From positions 1-64,000 of the forward strand of contig NZ_POUD01000015.1 of assembly GCF_003236395.1 (NCBI RefSeq): a DNA stretch of 64,000 nucleotides, written 5' to 3'. Positions 9,301-16,483 of this stretch are shown piece after piece. The notes under the pieces were generated by a model. That model had not been told where the DNA came from, made no database searches, and saw only the letters and a list, made by a program, of their open reading frames with translations. Position numbers and translations under genes: made by a program. Numbering within the stretch: position 1 is the stretch's first letter; the number at the start of each line of letters is the position of its first letter. The stretch comes from Nonomuraea aridisoli. GTDB taxonomy: Bacteria > Actinomycetota > Actinomycetes > Streptosporangiales > Streptosporangiaceae.

Positions 9301-9937
9301 CGTCGCGGACCCGGCGCTCGATGGCGAGGCCGTGGTCCATCAGCTCCAGGAAGTAGTTGTCCTTGCCGAAGATGTCGCGGTACCGGGCGGCAGCCTCGAC
9401 GGCCCGGTCGTACTGGCCGAGCCGGAGCCGGGTCTGAACCTCGCCGGACGGGCAGCCGGTCGTGGCGATGATGCCCTGGCCATGCTCGACGAGCAATTCA
9501 TCATCCATGCGCGGATATTTCTGGACGTGCCCTTCGAGCCAGGCCCGGGACTGCAGCCGGAAGAGATTGCGCACGCCCTGATGGTCGGCCGCCCACATCG
9601 TCATGTGCGTGTACAGACCGCGCCCGGAGACGTCCCCGCCCTCGCCCGTGTCGTCGTCGGAGCGGCGCAACGAGAGGTCGTCGCTGTAGTACACCGGCTT
9701 GCGGTGGTGTCTGGAGGCGGGGGCGACGTACGCCTCGATGCCGATGATCGGCTTGATCCCCGTCTTGCGCGCTGTCTGGTAGAACTCGTACGCCCCGTGC
9801 ACGTTGCCGTGGTCGCTCATCGCCACGGCCGACATGCCCAGTCGTGCCACCTCCTCCATCAGCAGGCCGACCTTGGCGGCGCCGTCGAGCATGCTGTATT
9901 CGGTGTGCACGTGGAGGTGCACGAAGGATCCCACCAC
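6392..9937 (-). CDS. dnaE: DNA polymerase III alpha subunit, DnaE1 type
   Basis: A 1181-residue C-family replicative polymerase. The N-terminal PHP domain starts SFVHLHVHTEYSMLDG and appears to keep the metal-binding residues: HLH, SDHG, GIEAY, a His in THMTMWA, TTGCPSG and ATNDSHY. It could therefore proofread as in Mycobacterium DnaE1. The palm has GRGSATGS and the catalytic PDVDLDFDDRRRDEM. Next come the helix-hairpin-helix region and the C-terminal OB domain (DHDASVECLVFP). The GTG at 9937 has AAAGGG 8 bp upstream. It is not ImuC/DnaE2, whose start and C-terminus differ. It lies in an accessory stretch, so it may be a second DnaE; one window cannot decide. Confidence 0.93.
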   Translation of the reverse strand: MVGSFVHLHVHTEYSMLDGAAKVGLLMEEVARLGMSAVAMSDHGNVHGAYEFYQTARKTGIKPIIGIEAYVAPASRHHRKPVYYSDDLSLRRSDDDTGEGGDVSGRGLYTHMTMWAADHQGVRNLFRLQSRAWLEGHVQKYPRMDDELLVEHGQGIIATTGCPSGEVQTRLRLGQYDRAVEAAARYRDIFGKDNYFLELMDHGLAIERRVRDDLLRLGKELDLPPLATNDSHYVTESQAQAHDALLCVGTGKRLADADRFRFGGNGYYVKSAAEMRALWDAEVPGACDNTLLVAERVGDYGEVFAHRDLTPRFPVPEGESESSWLRKETLEGARRRYGGRPSQEVLDRIDYELSVIDMMGFPGYFLVVADICRYARENGIGLGPGRGSATGSMVAYCTGITQLDPIEHKLIFERFLNPERISMPDVDLDFDDRRRDEMINYVTRKYGDDRVCQIVTFGTIKAKAAIKDSCRVLGLPYALGDRITKAFPAADGGKEIPLAAIHDTGHPRYGEAAELRQMYEQDPDVRRVIDTAAGIEGLTRGTGIHAAGVILSREPLIDVIPLVKPKADGPVITGFPFTQAEDMGLLKMDFLGLRNLTVIGDAIANVRANKGIDIDVLEIPLDDAATYELLARGDTLGVFQLDSGGMRVLLKLMRPTTFTDIAAVNALYRPGPMEMNAHTNYALRKTGRQPVEPIHPELEEALEPILGDTYHLVVFQEQVMAIAQQLAGYSLGAADMLRRAMGKKKKEVLDAEWDRFSAGMRGRGFSEEAVKAVWDVLVPFSGYGFNKSHTAGYGLVSYWTAYLKANHPCEYLAALLTSVGDDKDKMAVYLSDCRRLGIKVLPPDVNASRLNFTAVGSEIRFGLGAVRNIGAGVVEAIVATRESRGAYTDFNDFLAKVPAVVCNKRVVESLAKAGAFDSLGHPRKALVTVHETAVDAVVDVKRNEAHGQDSLFGEPGQSSTFSVAIPEGEWDKATLLAFEREMLGLYVSSHPLDGAESVLSANRDTTIADLLASGRQDGVTRISGIVSGLQRKVTRQGSPWAIVTLEDHDASVECLVFPKTYTLYGETLAEDRVISVRGRINVRDETMSVYGEDIAILDVSRADTHPPVVISVQEAQLNLRVVRELKQILITYPGRAPVHVCLRRQGARSVLLNLVPYQVTPGPAFYGDLKALLGPGVIGGT

Positions 9938-10002
9938 TAAACACGCCCTTTGGTTGTAGGGTCGGCCACGAACCCGAGCATTCGACCCGAGAGCAGGCGT
10001 GG

Positions 10003-11013
10003 TTGTCCAACAATCGACACACCGAAACATCACAACCAGAAGTTGTCTTTCAGCCTCCGCTGGACCTGGATCTCGGCGCGGTTCGGGCCTTCGTGGCCAT
10101 CACCGAGGACCGGTACTTCAGCGAGGCCGCGGGCCGGCTGGCCATCAGCCAGCAGGCCATCTCCAAGCGCATCGCGAAGCTGGAGTCCGACCTCGGCGTC
10201 CGGCTGTTCTTCCGCACCCGTGCCGGGGCCGAGCTCACCGAGGACGGCAGGGCGTTCCTCCACCACGCTCGATCCCTCGTCGGCCTCGCCGACCAGGCGG
10301 TCGGCCTGCTGCGCTCCCGGCGCCGCGCACTCCGGGTCGACGTCTTGGACACCCGGCTACGGACCGTCGATCTGCTCCAGGCGTTCCATCACACCGTCGA
10401 GGACGTGGACATCGAGATCCTCACCTCGAACGGGCTCAGATCGGCGCACGGCGGCCTCACCCACGGATCCGTCGACGCGTTCTTCTGCCGCGTCAGAGGG
10501 ACGCTGGACGAGGAACTCCGGCACATCCCCGCGTACCTGGAACCGGTACATCTTCTCGTCAGCCGCGACCATCCCCTCGCCGGTCGGCAGCACGTCGAGA
10601 TGGAACGCCTGTCCGGATCGACCGTGTGGATGCCCGGCAACGTCCCCGGAAGCGAGTGGGCCGACTTCTACGGCTTCCTCGGCAGCGCGTTCGACATCCG
10701 GATCGACACCTCGGGGCCCGACTTCGGCTGGGAGCACTTCGTGGAGCGGATAGCCTCCGGTGAGCACATCGGTTTCGGCGGTGAAGGGCTGCGGTTGCCG
10801 TGGCATCCCCGCACCGTGCAGATCCCGCTCGTTGACCCCGCGCCCGTCTATCCGTGTTCGCTGCTGTATCACCGGCAGAACCATCACCCGGTGCTGACCC
10901 TGCTCACCCGCTTCGTCGAGAGCGGCTTCCGGCCGTTCGACCCGGCACGCCAATGGTTGCCGGCCCCCGACCGGGCGGCCTTCGCCGTGGACCTTGACGG
11001 AACATCCGGCTGA
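10003..11013 (+). CDS. LysR-family transcriptional regulator
   Basis: About 336 residues. The N-terminal winged helix is clear (LGAVRAFVAITEDRYFSEAAG, then ISQQAISKRIAKLE and VRLFFRTR), followed by a periplasmic-binding-type effector domain. The start is uncertain: TTG at 10003 has GAGCAGG about 5 bp upstream, and the recognisable domain begins near 10070. It is divergent from dnaE with 65 bp between starts, the usual geometry for a LysR protein and its target. LysR control of a replicative polymerase would be unusual, so the target may instead be the regulator itself or a gene elsewhere. Confidence 0.85.
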   Translation: MSNNRHTETSQPEVVFQPPLDLDLGAVRAFVAITEDRYFSEAAGRLAISQQAISKRIAKLESDLGVRLFFRTRAGAELTEDGRAFLHHARSLVGLADQAVGLLRSRRRALRVDVLDTRLRTVDLLQAFHHTVEDVDIEILTSNGLRSAHGGLTHGSVDAFFCRVRGTLDEELRHIPAYLEPVHLLVSRDHPLAGRQHVEMERLSGSTVWMPGNVPGSEWADFYGFLGSAFDIRIDTSGPDFGWEHFVERIASGEHIGFGGEGLRLPWHPRTVQIPLVDPAPVYPCSLLYHRQNHHPVLTLLTRFVESGFRPFDPARQWLPAPDRAAFAVDLDGTSG

Positions 11014-11235
11014 CCAGCGTGGCGAGCGCTCGGAGGGTGCCACGCTCTATGACGCGGCACGAGCGGCTGCCCTGAACCACTGCCCACCGCCCGCCTGCGC
11101 GGCGCTCAAGCCGCCGAGTGGCAACCGCAAACCCACTCACCGGGATGCGCACGCATGAAAGCCGGATTCCTGGACGAATGGTCCGAGTCGGGGAGGCGGC
11201 CGTGCCCTGGAACGTTCTTGCTGGAACGTTCGCGC

Positions 11236-11275
11236 TGAAAATGCGAAACGCTCCGGGCTTGGCAGCTCCGGAGCG
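11236..11275 (-). terminator. Terminator after the tRNA-Glu pair
   Basis: On the minus strand an 8-bp stem, CGCTCCGG (11268-11275 on + as its complement) with CCGGAGCG (11249-11256), is followed by a T-rich run ending in TTTT near 11238. It lies 14 bp past the second tRNA. Confidence 0.65.
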
Positions 11276-11288
11276 AATGTTGCAGACG

Positions 11289-11361
11289 TAGTCCCGACCG
11301 GATTCGAACCGGCGCTACCGCCTTGAGAGGGCGGCGTCCTGGGCCACTAGACGACGGGACC
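11289..11361 (-). tRNA. tRNA-Glu (CTC)
   Basis: A 73-nt cloverleaf on the minus strand. The acceptor GGTCCCG pairs with CGGGAC plus a final G-T pair. The anticodon stem CCGCC/GGCGG encloses the loop CTCTCAA, giving anticodon CTC. The T-arm contains GGTTCGAATCC. No CCA is encoded. The sequence appears identical to the copy 22 bp upstream. Confidence 0.95.
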
Positions 11362-11383
11362 TTCGCGAGCTTGTGACAAGTGG

Positions 11384-11456
11384 TAGTCCCGACCGGATTC
11401 GAACCGGCGCTACCGCCTTGAGAGGGCGGCGTCCTGGGCCACTAGACGACGGGACC
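11384..11456 (-). tRNA. tRNA-Glu (CTC), second copy
   Basis: The 73-nt sequence is the same as in the copy at 11289-11361: anticodon CTC, GGTTCGAATCC T-arm, no encoded CCA. The 22-bp gap between the copies suggests one tandem transcript. Confidence 0.95.
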
Positions 11457-11918
11457 CTGTCCACAAGCTGGATTGTGCCGGGCTTCCCCGGCGACGCAGG
11501 TAACTCTACCGCACCCGCAAGACCACTCCAAACCGCTTATCCGCCCGCGAGATCGGCCCTGTAGCGTCTCACCCGCACTCCACCGCGCCGCATTTCCACG
11601 CCCAAATCGAAGGCCCGAGCAGTATCGCCACTCCGAACCGACCCGTGGCAGCATCCACGCGACCGCGGGCCGAGATAACCCATTCGGACCGGGCCGTTGA
11701 AGCACCGCCATTCGCTCACCCTGCTCACGTTCGTACACGCACAGCGCCCGTCAGATCGGGAGCAGGGACTCACGACGCCCGCCCGAGCAGCGACGCCACC
11801 GGCGCCGTTCCCCTGAGCGACCGAAACACCCAGGTCGCGCTACTGACCACACACGGATCCCCGGCGCTCGTACGGTTCGGCAACTCAGGTGGTGGGGCAA
11901 CCCGGGCCGGCGGTGCGG
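11457..11918. other. Non-coding stretch upstream of the tRNA-Glu genes
   Basis: No open frame here has convincing codon bias, a ribosome site or a recognisable product; the short frames are chance openings. It probably carries the tRNA promoter on the minus strand. Base composition is slightly less GC-rich than its flanks. Confidence 0.5.
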
Positions 11919-12716
11919 TCAACAGCAGCGCATGTCCGCCACCGCCTGGCTGAAGTCCCCGGCCGCGAACGCCTTCGCCGGGATCGTGAAGTACATCGTC
12001 CCGGCGTCGCCCCAACCCCACCCGAGCTCCGCGTCCTCCGCGAGCTGAAGCAGGTGGATCGCGGGGCCGTCGGCGTCGCGGCGGGTCACCTGGGACGCGT
12101 ACGAGGTGTCGGGCCAGCCGAAGGCGCGATGGCCGCCGGCGGTGTTCCCGTCGAGGCCGTCCATCTTCTCGAGCATGAGCGCCGCCGCGCCCCAGTACGC
12201 GCTCTCGTCGAACTCGACGTCACCATCGTCCACGTCCCAGGAATCGGGGAGCATGACCACTCCGGCCGCGTGAACGGGCGTGGCCGGATGACTTCGCGCC
12301 GGTCCGGGCGCGGCCGTCTCCACCGCCCGTACGGGATCAGCGGGTATCACGCGCCATGCCTCAGGCGCGTGGGCGTCGAGCTTGCGGTATTCCTCGTACG
12401 GCAGGTCGGGATCGAGAAAGAAGAAGTTGAGCAGCCCCGGCCGGGTGGGCAGATCGTCCCCGAGCCAGGGGGCCAGCACATCGGTGTCGAGCACCGCGTA
12501 CGGGGACAACGGGACACCGCCGAGCTCGGGCCATGGACTGCCCGGTTCGAGCAGCGCGGGACCACCGAGCCGGCACCGACCGGTGGCCTGAACGTCATCC
12601 GTCACACGCTCCAGCCGAAACCCCCGGCGAGCCATGGCCGCGTACTGCCGACCCGTCTTCTCACCAAGCCGTTCGACGCACGCCCGCAACATGCCGGCAG
12701 GGTCGTTGAACTCCAC
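11919..12716 (-). CDS. DUF1963 (YwqG-like) protein
   Basis: About 265 residues with the hallmarks of DUF1963: LGGPALLEPGSPWP in the middle, a line of strands ending GLLNFFFLDPDLP, and the C-terminal HLLQLAEDAELGWGWGDAGTMYF. Family members are cytoplasmic beta-rich proteins of unknown function, common in actinobacteria. The GTG at 12716 is preceded by GAGG at a fair distance and gives the start VEFNDPAGML. An ATG at 12773 would add 19 residues but has no better site. It appears to be a single gene with no obvious partner. Confidence 0.75.
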   Translation of the reverse strand: MEFNDPAGMLRACVERLGEKTGRQYAAMARRGFRLERVTDDVQATGRCRLGGPALLEPGSPWPELGGVPLSPYAVLDTDVLAPWLGDDLPTRPGLLNFFFLDPDLPYEEYRKLDAHAPEAWRVIPADPVRAVETAAPGPARSHPATPVHAAGVVMLPDSWDVDDGDVEFDESAYWGAAALMLEKMDGLDGNTAGGHRAFGWPDTSYASQVTRRDADGPAIHLLQLAEDAELGWGWGDAGTMYFTIPAKAFAAGDFSQAVADMRCC

Positions 12717-12915
12717 AACGCGATCCTCGCAGCCCCCACCGACAAGGAGCACTCCTCGTACGACGATGTACACGCCGGAGCGATCAAGAACCGGCCGCGG
12801 CCATAGAACAAAGCCGCGGGGATCGGCCCGGCTACAGCTGAGGTTCGGGCGGGCGTTCAGAGGTGAGCAGGGCGGGGGTAACCCTCGGCTGCTGCTGCAG
12901 GTCGGCGGGGAGCGG

Positions 12916-13530
12916 TCAGGAGGTGAGGAGGCCGCGGCGGTAGGCCTCGGCTACGGCGGAGGCGCGGTCGCGGACGTCGAGTTTGGCGTAGATGTGCAGC
13001 AGGTGTGTCTTGACGCTGGCCTCGCTGATGAACAGGTCGGCCGCCGCCTCCTTGTTGGTCGCTCCCCCGGCCACCAGCCGCAGCACCTGCAGCTCGCGCG
13101 GGCTCAGCCGCCCGCGGGCGGGTCTGCGCAGGTCACCGGCCAGACGCCCGGCCACGGCGGGAGCGAGCACGGTCTCGCCCCGGTGCGTGGCGCGTACGGC
13201 ACGGATCAGCTCCTCCGGCGGGGCGTCCTTCAGCAGGTAGCCGCTGGCTCCGGCCTCCAGCGCGGGCAGCACGTCGGTGTCGAACGTGGTGAGCACCAGC
13301 ACGCGCGGCCCCGTGCCGCTGAGCAGGCGGATGGCGGCGACGCCGTCCATGCCCGGCATGCGCAGGTCCATGAGGACGATGTCGGGCCGCAGGTCGGCGG
13401 CGAGGCGTACGGCCTGCTCTCCGTCGGCCGCCTCACCGACGATCTCGAGGTCGGGCTCACCGCTCAACGCGGCGCGCAGACCGTCGCGCACGATCGGATG
13501 ATCGTCGGCTATCAGCAGCCTCAACGCCAT
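12916..13530 (-). CDS. NarL/LuxR-type response regulator
   Basis: This 204-residue protein has an N-terminal receiver domain (acidic pocket IADDHP, phospho-acceptor Asp55 in VLMDLRMPGMDG, Thr in VLVLTTFD, Lys in GYLLKDA). Its C-terminal LuxR-type helix-turn-helix reads LSPRELQVLRLVAGGATNKE...SEASVKTHLLHIY. The ATG at 13530 (MALRLLIADDHPIV) fits the family exactly. It lies downstream of, and in the same direction as, a matching histidine kinase, but 324 bp separate them, more than is usual for such pairs. It presumably binds DNA as a phosphorylated dimer; targets are unknown. Confidence 0.92.
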   Translation of the reverse strand: MALRLLIADDHPIVRDGLRAALSGEPDLEIVGEAADGEQAVRLAADLRPDIVLMDLRMPGMDGVAAIRLLSGTGPRVLVLTTFDTDVLPALEAGASGYLLKDAPPEELIRAVRATHRGETVLAPAVAGRLAGDLRRPARGRLSPRELQVLRLVAGGATNKEAAADLFISEASVKTHLLHIYAKLDVRDRASAVAEAYRRGLLTS

Positions 13531-13854
13531 CGGCCCTCCCCACGAACGTCCCTCACCGTCTCGTCGTGCCCCGGCGAGCGGAATCGCGGAAACGGCGACG
13601 GTCCCGCTTCCGGCCGAGCTCCGCGTTCCCATCGGCCTACCCCTCGGGGCTGAGCCGGGGGAACGAACAGACCGCATCAACATCGCCCATCGGGCCCGGG
13701 TCGCGCAAACCACGGCAGATCACCGGCCACCTCACCCGTCTCGAAACGACGGCCGCGACAACCGGCCGGTTCCCCCAAGACGACCAACCCGCCGAGCGTC
13801 AGCTCGACGTGCCCACCGGCCGGGATGGGTAGGACGGCGGCGGCAATCGCGATG
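13531..13854. other. Unusually long gap between kinase and response regulator
   Basis: No convincing gene is present. The only opening on the + strand lacks codon bias and a ribosome site. I see no strong hairpin. It may hold a separate promoter for the response regulator. Confidence 0.4.
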
Positions 13855-15159
13855 TCAAGGGGTTTCGGTGGTGGGGATGGTCGGGACGGTGACGGCTATG
13901 GCGGTGCCTTCGCCGCGCGACGATTCGATCTCCAAGGTGCCGCCCACCGAGCGGATGCGCTGGCGCATGCTGTCGAGCCCGAAGCCGTCAGAGCGCGTCT
14001 GCGGGTCGAAACCGGTCCCGTCGTCGCGGATGTCGAGCAGGACCAGATCGTCCGCGTACGACAGGGTCAGGCCCGTCCTGGTGGCAGCCGCGTGCTTGGC
14101 GACGTTCGCCAGGGCCTCTTGCGCCACCCGGAACAACGCGGCCTCCACGTCCGGGGACAGCGCCACGGGGGTGCCGGTGACCTCCAGCCGGAGTTCGACG
14201 CCCGCCGCGTCGGCCCAGGAGCGGGCCATGTCGCCGATGGCCTCGGGCAGCCGCGCGTCCTCCAGGGGCTCGGGACGCAGGTCACGTACGGACCGGCGGA
14301 CCTCCGACAGGCCGCGGCGGGCCAGTTCGCCGGCCCGGTCGAGGTGGCGGCGGGTGTCGTCGTGGCCGGCGCGGCCGGCGGCGTCGATCTGGCCGATCAG
14401 GGCGACGAGGTCCTGGGCGACCGTGTCGTGGATCTCGCCGGCCATCCGGTTCCGCTCGTCGAGCACGCCGGCCCGCCTGGCCTGGTCGAGGAGGCGGGCG
14501 TTCAGGGTGGCGTTCTCGTCGAGGGCGGTCCGCAGGCGGTCGACCAGGCGGCGGCGCCGGTCGTGTTCGCCGGACACGTACCAGCCGGCCAGGACCAGCG
14601 GCAGGGCTACTCCGGCGAGTACGGCGGGCAGCGTGGCGTGAGCGCCGGGGCCGGCCTGGGTGGCGACGTTGACGATGGCGGTGAGGGTCACCCCGGCCAT
14701 GATCAGCCGGGCGGGGAGCAGGGCGATGGCCAGCGGGTAGCCGATCGAGGCGAACACGACGAAGGCGGCGCTCTGCACGGCCATCGCCCCGGCGAGGGCG
14801 AGCAGGACGACATAGTGGCCGACGACGAGCACGCGGCGGGTGTCACGGCGGAGATGCAGCCAGGGGATGGGGATCAGCCACAGCGCGGAGACCACGGCCG
14901 GCACAGGCCACGGCGGCAGGGCGACCCCCGGCACGCCCGGCAACGGCACGCCTGCCCACGGCGGACCGCCCCACGGCGCCTCACCCGCCGGGGCACCCTC
15001 GCCCAGGTCTGTCTCACGCGCCGGGGCGGCTCCGTCCCCGAGCCCGAACGCGTCCCAGGAGAAGTCGCCCGTGAGCACGGCCGCGATCGCGGAGATCGCC
15101 AGCAGTGCGTACGCGAGCCCCATGTAGATCCAGCGCTCGGGACGGTCCATGGGGCTCAT
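13855..15159 (-). CDS. Sensor histidine kinase, HisKA_3 (NarX-like) type
   Basis: A 434-residue membrane kinase. Hydrophobic segments near residues 12-34 and between about 85 and 210 form the membrane domain; the loop after the first is rich in Pro and Gly. The dimerisation box ERNRMAGEIHDTVAQDLVALI carries the phospho-His. The ATP-binding domain has an N box (EALANVAKHA), the G1 motif DIRDDGTGFDP and GFGLDSMRQRIRSVGG. The start at 15159 (MSPMDRPERWIY) was chosen because the frame upstream is only the shadow of the divergent hydrolase. It pairs with the response regulator downstream. The signal is unknown. Confidence 0.9.
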   Translation of the reverse strand: MSPMDRPERWIYMGLAYALLAISAIAAVLTGDFSWDAFGLGDGAAPARETDLGEGAPAGEAPWGGPPWAGVPLPGVPGVALPPWPVPAVVSALWLIPIPWLHLRRDTRRVLVVGHYVVLLALAGAMAVQSAAFVVFASIGYPLAIALLPARLIMAGVTLTAIVNVATQAGPGAHATLPAVLAGVALPLVLAGWYVSGEHDRRRRLVDRLRTALDENATLNARLLDQARRAGVLDERNRMAGEIHDTVAQDLVALIGQIDAAGRAGHDDTRRHLDRAGELARRGLSEVRRSVRDLRPEPLEDARLPEAIGDMARSWADAAGVELRLEVTGTPVALSPDVEAALFRVAQEALANVAKHAAATRTGLTLSYADDLVLLDIRDDGTGFDPQTRSDGFGLDSMRQRIRSVGGTLEIESSRGEGTAIAVTVPTIPTTETP

Positions 15160-15267
15160 GACACCAAGCCTGGCACGCATCCACCGATCGGTGGATGCCC
15201 GGCTTCCGCCGCACGTCGAACCGGCCGGGCGATGTGCGCCGACACCGCGCTTCGCGACCATCGAGAC

Positions 15268-16209
15268 ATGAACGCACCGACCCGCAGAACCGCACTCCAG
15301 CTCGCCGCCGCCACGGGCGCCGGCGCCGTCACCGCCACCGTCGCCGGCCCCTCGAAGCCCGCCCGGAAGAAGGAGGTCACCACGTTCGTCTTCGTGAGCG
15401 GCTCGAACGGCGTGGCCTCGGTCGACCCCGAGCTGACCATGCGCGGCCACCGCACGGTGGGCGTGACCTTGCCCGGCCACGGCCCCGAAGAGCAGTTCCA
15501 CGTCGCCTACCAGGCGCCGCAGGACCTGGCGAAGCTGGCGAACCTGCCGTCCCCGGTGGCGAGCGTGACCCTCGACGACTACGTCGAGGCCACGGTGAAC
15601 GTCGTGCGCCGCGTCGCCGAGTACGGCCCGGCGATCCTCGTGGGCGGCAGCCTCGGCGGCGCCACGATCACGAAGGCGGCCGACGAGGTGCCCGGCCTGA
15701 TCGACCGGCTGGTCTACTCCAGCGCGTTCTGCTGCACGAACCTGCCCACGCCCAACGACTACGTCAACAGCCCGGAGGGCCGGGAGAGCCTGACGCCGAC
15801 CCTGCTGAACGGCATCGTCGGCGATCCCAGGGTGATCAACGCGATCCGCATCAACTGGCGGACGAACAACCGCGAGTTTCTGGACGCGGCCAAGAAGGCG
15901 TTCATGGAGGACGCCACCGACGGCGAGTTCCTCGCGATGCTGAACACGCTGCTGCCGGACGAGAGCATGCTCGTGACCGGCGCCGACGCCCGGGGCAGCA
16001 AGCAGAGGTGGGGACGGGTGCCGCGCGTGTACATCCGGCACACCAAGGACCGGACGATCCCGCTTGCGCTGCAGGACCGGATGATCAAGGAGGCGGACGC
16101 GGCCACGCCGCGCAACCCCTTCAAGGTCTTCTCGGTGGAGGCGACCCACGCGCCGACGGCCAAGGCGTACCGGCAGATCACCGAGATCCTGCACCGGCTG
16201 GCGAAATGA
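15268..16209 (+). CDS. Tat-exported alpha/beta-hydrolase
   Basis: A 313-residue protein starting with a twin-arginine type signal (TRRTALQLAAATGAGAV), so it is probably exported folded. The rest is an alpha/beta-hydrolase resembling the salicylate-esterase/hydroxynitrile-lyase branch: a VFVSGSNG oxyanion region, the nucleophile elbow GGSLGG, an acid in HTKDRTIP and a catalytic His in EATHAPTAKA. It is divergent from the histidine kinase (about 108 bp between starts), so the two-component system could control it. The substrate is unknown. The terminator of the convergent tRNA-Gln lies at its stop codon. Confidence 0.85.
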   Translation: MNAPTRRTALQLAAATGAGAVTATVAGPSKPARKKEVTTFVFVSGSNGVASVDPELTMRGHRTVGVTLPGHGPEEQFHVAYQAPQDLAKLANLPSPVASVTLDDYVEATVNVVRRVAEYGPAILVGGSLGGATITKAADEVPGLIDRLVYSSAFCCTNLPTPNDYVNSPEGRESLTPTLLNGIVGDPRVINAIRINWRTNNREFLDAAKKAFMEDATDGEFLAMLNTLLPDESMLVTGADARGSKQRWGRVPRVYIRHTKDRTIPLALQDRMIKEADAATPRNPFKVFSVEATHAPTAKAYRQITEILHRLAK

Positions 16210-16240
16210 AAAAACGGACGTCTCCGCGGAGACATCCGTT
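16209..16240 (-). terminator. Rho-independent terminator of tRNA-Gln
   Basis: Read on the minus strand, AACGGATGTCTCC pairs with GGAGACGTCCGTT (one mismatch) and is followed by a run of six T. It sits 5 bp past the tRNA end. Confidence 0.85.
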
Positions 16241-16245
16241 CAATG

Positions 16246-16317
16246 CTGGGGTACCAGGACTCGAACCTAGACTAACTGAACCAGAATCAGTCGTGCTGCC
16301 AATTACACCATACCCCA
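16246..16317 (-). tRNA. tRNA-Gln (CTG)
   Basis: A 72-nt cloverleaf on the minus strand. The acceptor TGGGGTA pairs with TACCCCA, with a G discriminator. The anticodon stem ACTGA/TCAGT encloses the loop TTCTGGT, giving CTG. The T-arm reads GGTTCGAGTCC. No CCA is encoded. In actinobacteria this tRNA is usually charged with Glu by GltX and then amidated, which fits gltX nearby. Confidence 0.95.
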
Positions 16318-16483
16318 CCGTTGCGAGCCCCTTACCGGAGCGCGCTTGGCGACGTCCGAAAGAATAGCCCAGCTCGGGGGCTAAGACCAAAACGATTCTC
16401 GAACCGGCGCTCCACGGCCCCCGGCACTTGCCCTTCCGTGCCAAGCTGAAGGGGACAAAACACCACGTGGAGGAGCCCCAGCG

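Noticed and set aside
6392-9937. Calling the polymerase DnaE2/ImuC
   Set aside because: The N-terminus (HLHVHTEYSMLDG), complete PHP residues and full C-terminal OB region fit DnaE1; no imuA/imuB neighbours.
7517-9940. An 807-codon + strand frame opposite dnaE
   Set aside because: Shadow of dnaE; no domain, no ribosome site.
13855-16194. A continuous minus-strand frame of 779 codons through the kinase and across the hydrolase gene
   Set aside because: Only the part from 15159 down is kinase; the rest is the GC-rich antisense shadow of the Tat hydrolase, which has the real motifs.
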